33,113 nucleotides of DNA, taken from the NCBI RefSeq assembly GCF_024448165.1, contig NZ_JAMOLN010000115.1, positions 1 through 33,113 on the forward strand. Reading direction: 5' to 3'. Numbering within the stretch: position 1 is the first letter of the stretch; every line of letters starts with the position of its first letter. Below are positions 8,067-13,707 of this stretch, in pieces. The stretch comes from Streptomyces longispororuber (GTDB taxonomy: Bacteria; Actinomycetota; Actinomycetes; Streptomycetales; Streptomycetaceae). The notes beneath the pieces were generated by a model that ran no database searches, had not been told where the DNA came from, and saw nothing but the letters and a program-made list of their open reading frames with translations. A program made the position numbers and the translations under genes.

Positions 8067-8906
8067 ATGAAGCTCCGCAAGGTCACCGCGGCGGCCTCCG
8101 TCGCCCTCGCCCTCGCCGTCACCGCCACTGCTTGCGGCGGCGACGACAGCGACGGCGACAAGGGTTCGTCGGGCGGCAAGAAGATCACCATCGGTATCAA
8201 GTTCGACCAGCCGGGCATCGGCCAGAAGACGCCGGACGGCAAGTACACCGGCTTCGACGTCGACGTCGCCACGTATGTCGCCAAGCAGCTCGGCTACAGC
8301 GCGGGCAACATCGAGTGGAAGGAAGCCAAGAGCGCCGACCGCGAGACGATGCTGCAGCGCGGTGACGTGGACTTCATCGCCGCCTCGTACTCGATCAACG
8401 ACGAGCGCGCCGCCAAGGTCGACTTCGCCGGTCCCTACCTCCTGGCCCACCAGGACGTCCTGATCCGTGCGAACGACAACTCGATCAAGGACCCGAAGGA
8501 CCTGAACAACAAGAAGCTCTGTTCGGTCACGGGCTCCACGTCGGCGCAGAACGTCAAGGACAAGCTGGCCCCCAAGGCGCAGCTCCAGGAGTACGGCGGC
8601 TACTCGGAGTGCCTGACGGGTGTCGAGAACAAGGCGATCGACGCCCTCACCACCGATGACTCGATCCTCGCCGGTTACGCCTCGCAGGCCGAGTTCAAGG
8701 GCAAGTTCAAGCTCGGCGGCTTCAAGATGACCAACGAGAACTACGGCATCGGCGTGAAGAAGGGCAGCGACCTCAAGGCCAAGATCAACACGGCCCTGGA
8801 GAAGATGGTCTCGGACGGTTCCTGGGACAAGGCCGTGAAGGCCAACTTCGGCCCGGCGAACTACAAGAACGAGCCCGCGCCGAAGATCGGCAACATCGTC
8901 AAGTGA
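8067..8906 (+). CDS. gluB: Glutamate ABC transporter substrate-binding lipoprotein GluB
   Basis: A 279-residue extracellular binding protein. The signal peptide is a basic MKLRK start, a hydrophobic Ala/Leu/Val stretch and a lipobox-like TATAC whose Cys (near residue 24) would be lipidated. A Gly/Ser/Asp/Lys linker follows, then a periplasmic-binding fold of the polar amino acid family (GIKFDQPGIG, GFDVDVATYVAKQLGY, DFIAASYSINDERAAKVDFAGPY, GIGVKKGSDL). The ATG at 8067 is preferred because GAAGGA (8053-8058) is 8 nt upstream, whereas the ATG at 8058 overlaps that site. Hairpins flank the gene on both sides, which would suit higher expression of the binding protein than of the other subunits. 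Confidence 0.93.
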   Translation: MKLRKVTAAASVALALAVTATACGGDDSDGDKGSSGGKKITIGIKFDQPGIGQKTPDGKYTGFDVDVATYVAKQLGYSAGNIEWKEAKSADRETMLQRGDVDFIAASYSINDERAAKVDFAGPYLLAHQDVLIRANDNSIKDPKDLNNKKLCSVTGSTSAQNVKDKLAPKAQLQEYGGYSECLTGVENKAIDALTTDDSILAGYASQAEFKGKFKLGGFKMTNENYGIGVKKGSDLKAKINTALEKMVSDGSWDKAVKANFGPANYKNEPAPKIGNIVK

Positions 8907-8918
8907 CGCGGTGACGCA

Positions 8919-8958
8919 GGGCGCGGCCGTCCGTCCGAAAGGGTGGACCGCCGCGCCC
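8919..8958 (+). other. Strong GNRA-capped hairpin between gluB and gluC
   Basis: A 9-bp perfect stem (8919-8927 with 8950-8958) continues past one C-C mismatch into a further 8 pairs, two of them G-U, closed by a GAAA tetraloop at 8937-8940. No T-tract follows. Such structures after binding-protein genes usually protect the upstream mRNA 3' end or act as partial terminators. Confidence 0.7.
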
Positions 8959-9004
8959 TCCTCACATCTGGCAGCCCTCCACACACGCGGAAGCGCGGGA
9001 GATC

Positions 9005-9670
9005 GTGTTCGACTTTCTTGAAGGTTACGACCTGCTGGGAGCGTTCTGGGTGACGGTGAAACTCACCGCTCTCTCAGCCGTCGGCTCCCTCATATGGGGA
9101 ACCCTGCTGGCCGGCATGCGAGTCGGCCCGGTCCCCGTGATGCGCGGCTTCGGCACCGCGTACGTCAACATCGTGCGGAACATTCCGCTGACCATCATCA
9201 TCGTGTTCACCTCGCTGGGGCTGAACCAGACGATGAACATCACGCTCGGCGCCACGGACTTCAGCGCGATCAACTTCCGCCTGGCGGTGCTCGGGCTGAC
9301 CGCCTACACGTCCGCGTTCGTCTGCGAGGCACTGCGCTCCGGCATCAACACGGTGCCGCTCGGCCAGGCCGAGGCCGCCCGTGCGATCGGTCTGAGCTTC
9401 ACCCAGACCCTGCGCCTGGTGATCCTCCCGCAGGCCTTCCGCTCCGTCGTGGGCCCCCTGACGAACGTACTGATCGCCCTCACCAAGAACACCACGGTCG
9501 CCTCGGCGATCGGTGTGGCCGAGGCCGCGTACCTCATGAAGGGCATGATCGAGAACGAGGCCCAGCTCCTCCTGATCTCGGCCGTCTTCGCCTTCGGCTT
9601 CATCGTCCTGACCCTTCCGACCGGTCTGATCCTCAACTGGGTCGGCAAGAAGCTGGCGGTGAAGCGATGA
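9005..9670 (+). CDS. gluC: Glutamate ABC transporter permease GluC
   Basis: A 221-residue inner-membrane permease of the HisM/GltJ family with about five membrane helices. The EAA-type loop that contacts the ATPase is seen as EAARAIGLSFTQTLRLVILPQAFR, split here as EAARAIGLSF followed by TQTLRLVILPQ (near residues 123-143). The start is GTG at 9005, with CGGAAG (8988-8993) or the closer GGGAGA as ribosome-binding site. The stop overlaps the ATG of gluD (ATGA), so the two permeases are translationally coupled and presumably made in equal amounts as a heterodimer. Confidence 0.92.
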   Translation: MFDFLEGYDLLGAFWVTVKLTALSAVGSLIWGTLLAGMRVGPVPVMRGFGTAYVNIVRNIPLTIIIVFTSLGLNQTMNITLGATDFSAINFRLAVLGLTAYTSAFVCEALRSGINTVPLGQAEAARAIGLSFTQTLRLVILPQAFRSVVGPLTNVLIALTKNTTVASAIGVAEAAYLMKGMIENEAQLLLISAVFAFGFIVLTLPTGLILNWVGKKLAVKR

Positions 9671-10551
9671 CCTCGGTCCTCTTCGACACGCCCGGCCCCC
9701 GGGCCAAGCGGCGCAACCTGCTCTACACGCTGCTCTTCGTGGTCGTCTTCGCCGCCGTCGCCTGGTGGGTGTTCAAGGCGCTCGACGACAAGAACCAGCT
9801 CGACTGGGTGAAGTGGAAGCCGTTCTTCACCGACAGCCGCGCCTGGTCGACGTACATCTGGCCGGGTCTCGAGAACACCCTCAAGGCCGCCGCGTTCGCC
9901 ATGGTGATCGCGCTGCCGCTCGGTGCGTTCTTCGGGATCGCGCGCCTCTCCGACCACCTGTCGGTACGCCTCCCGTCCAGCGTGGTCATCGAATTCTTCC
10001 GCGCCATCCCGGTCCTCCTGCTGATGCTCTTCGCGAACGAGGCGTACGCCAAGTTCACGAACGTGTCCACGGAAGACCGTCCGCTCTACGCCGTCGTCAC
10101 GGGCCTGGTGCTGTACAACGCCTCGGTGCTCGCCGAGGTCGTCCGCGCCGGCATCCTGGCCCTGCCCAAGGGCCAGTCCGAGGCGGCCTACGCCATCGGC
10201 CTGCGCAAGGGCCAGACGATGCGCTCGATCCTGCTCCCGCAATCGGTGACGGCGATGCTGCCGGCCATCGTCAGCCAGCTGGTCGTCATCGTGAAGGACA
10301 CCGCGCTGGGCGGCGCCATGCTCACGTTCTCCGAACTGCTCGCGTCCGTCCGCCCGCTGAGCGCCGCCTACGGCGCGAACACCATCGCGTGCTTCACGAT
10401 CGTGGCGTGCATCTTCGTGGCGATCAACTTCGCGCTCACCACGTTCGCCTCGTGGCTCGAGAAGCGGCTGCGGCGGGCGAAGAAGTCGACGGGCGCGGTA
10501 CTGCCCGCGGCAGCCGTCGCCGGCAGCCAGTCGGCAGGCGCCGAGTTCTGA
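9667..10551 (+). CDS. gluD: Glutamate ABC transporter permease GluD
   Basis: A 294-residue permease, partner of GluC. It begins with a basic cytoplasmic stretch and a first helix (LLYTLLFVVVFAAVAWWVF, about 19-37), then a family-typical periplasmic loop and the permease core. The ATPase-contact loop is EAAYAIGLRKGQTMRSILLP. The C terminus (after about 265) is a charged and Ala-rich tail longer than in GluC. The ATG at 9667 overlaps the gluC stop by 4 nt. A strong hairpin 40 nt after the stop ends the operon. Confidence 0.92.
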   Translation: MTSVLFDTPGPRAKRRNLLYTLLFVVVFAAVAWWVFKALDDKNQLDWVKWKPFFTDSRAWSTYIWPGLENTLKAAAFAMVIALPLGAFFGIARLSDHLSVRLPSSVVIEFFRAIPVLLLMLFANEAYAKFTNVSTEDRPLYAVVTGLVLYNASVLAEVVRAGILALPKGQSEAAYAIGLRKGQTMRSILLPQSVTAMLPAIVSQLVVIVKDTALGGAMLTFSELLASVRPLSAAYGANTIACFTIVACIFVAINFALTTFASWLEKRLRRAKKSTGAVLPAAAVAGSQSAGAEF

Positions 10552-10589
10552 CAGATCGTCGGACAGGTCACTCGACCGGTCGAGGTACC

Positions 10590-10623
10590 ACGGAGGCAGT
10601 GGCATGATCGCCACTGCCTCCGT
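10590..10623 (+). terminator. Terminator of gluABCD
   Basis: A perfect 14-bp inverted repeat (10590-10603 with 10610-10623) around an ATGATC loop, 38 nt after gluD. There is no T-run, which is normal for Streptomyces terminators. It separates the operon from the monooxygenase gene. Confidence 0.85.
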
Positions 10624-10760
10624 CACTTGACGCAAGCACCGGCAATGGGTTGCATACGCTCTGTGAACGCGCACCCCGCTCCAACTGCCCGTCCTTGCAC
10701 GTCCAGTACGCCGCCCGCACCGTCTCACGGGCCGCTTCTCGGGGCAGGAGGAGCTGCGCC

Positions 10761-12383
10761 GTGGATCCGGTGATCGTCGTCGGCGCGGGCCCCGTGGGGC
10801 TCACGCTGTCCCTCGCCCTCGCGCGTCAGGGCGTACCGTCCGTGGTGCTCGACGAAGGCCCGGGCAAGGACGAGCAGCGGCCCGCCCGCACCGTCGTCCT
10901 GCGGGAGGACACCGCGGCACTCGTCGAACGGCTCACCGGCCCGTCCTTCGACGGCATCGGCACCCGCTGGACCGGCTGGCGCTCGCTGCGCCGCAAGCAG
11001 GAGATGCGCGCCCTCACCTTCGGGGAGCCGGGCGCCCCGATGCCCGCCCCGCTGCACGTCGCCCAGCACGATCTGACCGGCGCGCTGCGCGCGGCCGTCG
11101 CGCACGAACGCCTGATCAAGGTCGCCGTCGACAGCCGCCTGGACTCCATCGAGGAGGAGCGGACCGGCCTGACCGCGCACACCCGCGGCCCCAAGGGCAC
11201 CTGGTGGCGGGGCAGTTACCTGGTCGGCTGCGACGGCCCCCGCTCCACGGTCCGCAAGCTCCTCGACATCCGTTTCCCCGGCCGCACCGCCGTCGAACGA
11301 CACGCGGTGGCCGCACTGCGCACGGAACTTCCGTGGCCCGGTGAGGCGTTGCTCCATCGGAGCCCTCCGTGGCGGACCTCGGGTCCCTCGGGCTCGGAGG
11401 TCGTCGGCCGCCCCCTCGCCGACGGCGTCTGGCGCCTGGACTGGCTGCTGCCGCCCCGCAGCGACCTGGTGACCCCGGACGTCCTGGTGACGCGTATCCG
11501 GGAGACCCTCGCGGGCTGGTGCGGAGGCTCCACCCCGCCGTACGAGCTGCTCGACACGGGCGTGCACACCGTCCACCACCGGCTCGCCCGCCGCTGGCGC
11601 GTGGGCCGGGCCTTCCTCGCGGGGGACGCCGCGCACCTGCTGGGCGCGCTCGGCACCCAGGGCCTGGACGAGGGGCTGCGCGACGCGGACAACCTCGCCT
11701 GGAAGCTGGCCCTGGCCTGGCACGAAGGCCCGCGCCCGGTGCCCGGCGCGCTGCTCGACAGCTATCAGGCCGAGCGCCGCGCGGTCGTCGCGGGCCGGCT
11801 GCGCGCCGCCGACCAGGCGCTGCCGATACTGCGCGGCGGCGGAGGACTGCGGTCCTACGTGCCCGGGTCGGCGCGCGGCCATGACGCGTTGCTCACGGAC
11901 GGTCACCTGGGGCACGGTCCGCTCGGTGCGCCAGGGGCGTACGCCGATTCTCCGCTCGCGCCCGAACGCACCGAGTCGCAGGTGGAGGTCGGCACCGCGC
12001 CCGGCGCGCCGATCGCAGACGTGCGGGTGACGGCACCCGACGGCTCGTTCGCCCGCCTCCGCGACCGGCTCGGCCTCGGGCAGCTGCTCGTCGTCCTCGT
12101 CGCGCCCGGCACCGGCGTGTGGGAGCGCAAGCACTGGGTGTCGGCGGGCCTGATGCCCCGGCTCGCGGCGGCGGTCACCGCCCTGCCCCACGAGGCCGAG
12201 CTGCTCGTCGCGGAGAGCTACCCGGAGGCCGCCGCGCACACGGTGCTGCTGATCCGGCCCGACGGCCACCTGGTGACGGCACTGAGCGGGGTCCGCCCCG
12301 CCGAGCTCTACGAAGCGGCGCGCACGGCCCTGGGCGGGCCGGCACCGGACGGAGAGCCGGTGGAGAGCGCGGCCGGCGCCTGA
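10761..12383 (+). CDS. FAD-dependent aromatic-type monooxygenase
   Basis: A 540-residue flavoprotein of the p-hydroxybenzoate hydroxylase fold (FAD_binding_3). The N-terminal dinucleotide motif is VVGAGPVGLTLSLALARQG with an acidic residue at the end of the second strand (residues 6-30). The FAD ribityl site is GDAAHLLGALGTQGLDEG, followed by DADNLAWKLAL, near 290-318. The last 140 residues form a thioredoxin-like domain as in the phenol hydroxylase and PgaE-type enzymes. The GTG at 10761 follows AGGAGGAG (10746-10753); the frame extends upstream but without a site. The usual PP in the GD loop is replaced by GA. Substrate unknown; hydroxylation of a polyketide or simple aromatic is typical. 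It is not obviously linked to the cysteine genes downstream. Confidence 0.87.
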   Translation: MDPVIVVGAGPVGLTLSLALARQGVPSVVLDEGPGKDEQRPARTVVLREDTAALVERLTGPSFDGIGTRWTGWRSLRRKQEMRALTFGEPGAPMPAPLHVAQHDLTGALRAAVAHERLIKVAVDSRLDSIEEERTGLTAHTRGPKGTWWRGSYLVGCDGPRSTVRKLLDIRFPGRTAVERHAVAALRTELPWPGEALLHRSPPWRTSGPSGSEVVGRPLADGVWRLDWLLPPRSDLVTPDVLVTRIRETLAGWCGGSTPPYELLDTGVHTVHHRLARRWRVGRAFLAGDAAHLLGALGTQGLDEGLRDADNLAWKLALAWHEGPRPVPGALLDSYQAERRAVVAGRLRAADQALPILRGGGGLRSYVPGSARGHDALLTDGHLGHGPLGAPGAYADSPLAPERTESQVEVGTAPGAPIADVRVTAPDGSFARLRDRLGLGQLLVVLVAPGTGVWERKHWVSAGLMPRLAAAVTALPHEAELLVAESYPEAAAHTVLLIRPDGHLVTALSGVRPAELYEAARTALGGPAPDGEPVESAAGA

Positions 12384-12414
12384 TGAGCGAGGCGGTGGGT
12401 GCGCCGGTCGTCGG

Positions 12415-12443
12415 TTGACCGGCACCCACCGCCATGGTGTACT
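12415..12443 (+). promoter_or_regulatory. Promoter of the leader peptide / cysteine dioxygenase operon
   Basis: TTGACC (12415-12420, five of six to the -35 consensus) and TGTACT (12438-12443, four of six to the -10) are exactly 17 nt apart. Transcription would begin at about 12450-12451, on or next to the GTG of the leader peptide frame. Confidence 0.65.
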
Positions 12444-12450
12444 CCGGAGC

Positions 12451-12543
12451 GTGACGACGATCGACACCAATGTGCGCCTGTGGCGGAGGGTCCATATGGA
12501 CCTCGTCCGCTATGCGGGCTGCGTGTGTCGCCCGTCCTGCTGA
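12451..12543 (+). CDS. Cys-rich leader peptide upstream of cysteine dioxygenase
   Basis: A small frame ending in RVHMDLVRYAGCVCRPSC and a TGA stop at 12541-12543. Three of the last seven residues are Cys. The (R)xH-[MV]-DLxR core resembles short leader peptides annotated before sulfur-related genes in Streptomyces (recalled, not searched). Three starts are possible. GTG at 12451 gives 30 residues, coincides with the predicted transcription start and would be leaderless. GTG at 12472 gives 23 residues. ATG at 12496 gives 15 residues, has GGAGGG 5 nt upstream, but would cut off the RVH part of the core. The position before a cysteine-degrading enzyme suggests that ribosome progress over the Cys codons (12520, 12526, 12538) reports Cys-tRNA supply. 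The frame is certain; the start and function are inferred. Confidence 0.7.
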   Translation: MTTIDTNVRLWRRVHMDLVRYAGCVCRPSC

Positions 12544-12651
12544 ATTCGCATCCTCCTTCCTCCTTCCGCGCGCCCGCCCTCCGGTGCGGTGCCTCCGGCA
12601 CCCCGGGACCCCGGCATCCGTGGCGCGCGTCCTTCGCGAACTCCAGGACGG
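12532..12651 (+). promoter_or_regulatory. Nested RNA fold linking leader codons to the dioxygenase RBS
   Basis: CCGTCCTG in the leader's last codons (12532-12539) is perfectly complementary to CAGGACGG (12644-12651), which contains the ribosome-binding site of the dioxygenase gene. Inside this helix, CGCGCGCC (12567-12574) pairs with GGCGCGCG (12622-12629). That helix encloses two small hairpins, GGTGCC/GGCACC (12588-12602) and CCGG/CCGG (12603-12614). A pyrimidine tract with two CCTCCT copies (12551-12567) could also mask the GGAGG at 12485. The complementarities are seen; the switch is inferred, and high GC content raises chance pairing. Confidence 0.55.
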
Positions 12652-12656
12652 CACCC

Positions 12657-13205
12657 GTGTCACTGCCCACGTCTTCCCGTACGTCCCCGGCCACCACGAG
12701 CGGCGAACAGACCACGCCCACCCAGGCCGACCTCCTCGACTTCGTCCGCCGCACCGCGGCGGACCGCGACCTCATCGCCTCCCTGCCGCTCGACCCCGAG
12801 GGCCGCACCTGGGTGCGGCTCGAAGGGCCGGGCGGCAGCGAGGCCTGGCTGATCGGCTGGCCGCCGGGCACCGGCACCGGCTGGCACGATCACGCCGAGT
12901 CCGTCGGCGCGTTCCTCGCCGCGTCCGGCGGGCTCACCGAGAACTCGCTCGCCGCCCGGCTCCCCACCGACGGCTGGCAGACCCTGGAACTCTCCGAAGG
13001 AGTCGACAGGGAACGGCAGTTGACGGCGGGCAAGGGCCGCGCCTTCGGCCGCCACCACGTCCACGAGGTCCTGAACGAGTCCACCACCGAGCACGCCGTC
13101 TCGGTGCACGCCTACTACCCACCGCTGCCGCAGATCCGCCGCTACAGCCGTACGGGCCAGGTGCTGCGTCTCGAGTCGGTGGAGCGCCCGGAGGACTGGC
13201 AGTGA
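12657..13205 (+). CDS. Cysteine dioxygenase (CDO type I family)
   Basis: A 182-residue cupin enzyme expected to oxidise L-cysteine to cysteine sulfinate with a non-haem iron. Ligands are visible as His77 and His79 in WHDHAES, and a His in GRHHVHEVLN (about 133-136). Gly84 stands where the mammalian enzyme has the cross-linking Cys, as is usual for bacterial forms. SVHAYYPPL supplies the conserved Tyr near the C terminus. The GTG at 12657 follows AGGACGG (12645-12651), and that very site is complementary to the leader peptide codons. The stop overlaps the start of the rhodanese gene (GTGA). The N-terminal 20 residues are Ser/Thr-rich and probably disordered. A related thiol dioxygenase substrate cannot be excluded. 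Confidence 0.87.
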   Translation: MSLPTSSRTSPATTSGEQTTPTQADLLDFVRRTAADRDLIASLPLDPEGRTWVRLEGPGGSEAWLIGWPPGTGTGWHDHAESVGAFLAASGGLTENSLAARLPTDGWQTLELSEGVDRERQLTAGKGRAFGRHHVHEVLNESTTEHAVSVHAYYPPLPQIRRYSRTGQVLRLESVERPEDWQ

Positions 13206-13600
13206 GCACCCACGATCGCGTCGGGATCGACGAGTTGCTGGAGCGGGTGCGCGCCGGGCTCGACCGCGTGGAGCCCCGCGCCGCCTTCGACGCGGCCACC
13301 TCGGGCGATGCGCTCCTGGTCGACATCCGGTACGCCGCACTGCGCGAGCGCGACGGGCTGATCCCCGGCGCCCTGGTGGTCGAGCGCAACGAACTGGAGT
13401 GGCGCCTCGACCCGCAGGGCAGCCACCGCGCCCCGCAGGCCACGGACCACGACCTCCACGTCGTGGTCGTCTGCAACGAGGGCTACGCGTCGAGCCTCGC
13501 GGCCGCGTCCCTGCGGCAATTGGGGCTGCACCGGGCGACGGACCTGGTGGGCGGGTTCCAGGCGTGGCGGGCCGCGGGCCTGCCGGTGACCGAGGCGTGA
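13202..13600 (+). CDS. Single-domain rhodanese-like sulfurtransferase
   Basis: A 132-residue rhodanese-homology protein. Typical elements are LLVDIRYAALRERDG (residues 38-52), IPGALVVERNELEWRL, and the catalytic loop CNEGYASS with Cys91 as the sulfane-carrying residue, then VGGFQAWRAAGLPV. It would move sulfane sulfur between thiol carriers. The GTG overlaps the dioxygenase stop by 4 nt, so both proteins are made from one coupled message, and a role in dealing with sulfur from cysteine breakdown is likely (inference). A 32-nt palindromic terminator lies 21 nt downstream. Confidence 0.87.
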   Translation: MSTHDRVGIDELLERVRAGLDRVEPRAAFDAATSGDALLVDIRYAALRERDGLIPGALVVERNELEWRLDPQGSHRAPQATDHDLHVVVVCNEGYASSLAAASLRQLGLHRATDLVGGFQAWRAAGLPVTEA

Positions 13601-13621
13601 GGGCCGACGGCCGGGCATGAC

Positions 13622-13653
13622 GGTGGGCGCCCCTTGCGCAAGGGGCGCCCACC
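13622..13653. terminator. Bidirectional terminator
   Basis: A perfect 32-nt palindrome: a 14-bp stem of GGTGGGCGCCCCTT with its complement around GCGC. It lies between the convergent rhodanese and FtsX-type permease genes and can serve both directions. Confidence 0.88.
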
Positions 13654-13654
13654 A

Positions 13655-13704
13655 TTGCGAAGTAACCCTTACTCCTTCCTTGCGAAGTAGCCGTTGCTCC
13701 TCGC
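13655..13704. repeat. Tandem 25-bp repeat near the permease stop codon
   Basis: Two adjacent copies of a unit starting TTGCGAAGTA (13655 and 13680), each running on through a CC-TT-CTCCT segment with a few substitutions. A third partial copy (CGTTACTCCTT, from 13706) contains the stop codon of the permease gene. It looks like repeated duplication of the permease 3' end. Confidence 0.65.
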
Positions 13705-13707
13705 CCG

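Noticed and set aside
10627..10660. Promoter TTGACG/TACGCT before the monooxygenase
   Set aside because: The spacer is 22 nt, too long for a vegetative promoter.
12470..13600. 376-residue frame covering the dioxygenase and reading into the rhodanese
   Set aside because: Only its last part is the rhodanese. The upstream portion is an out-of-frame shadow of the dioxygenase, whose metal ligands are in the other frame.
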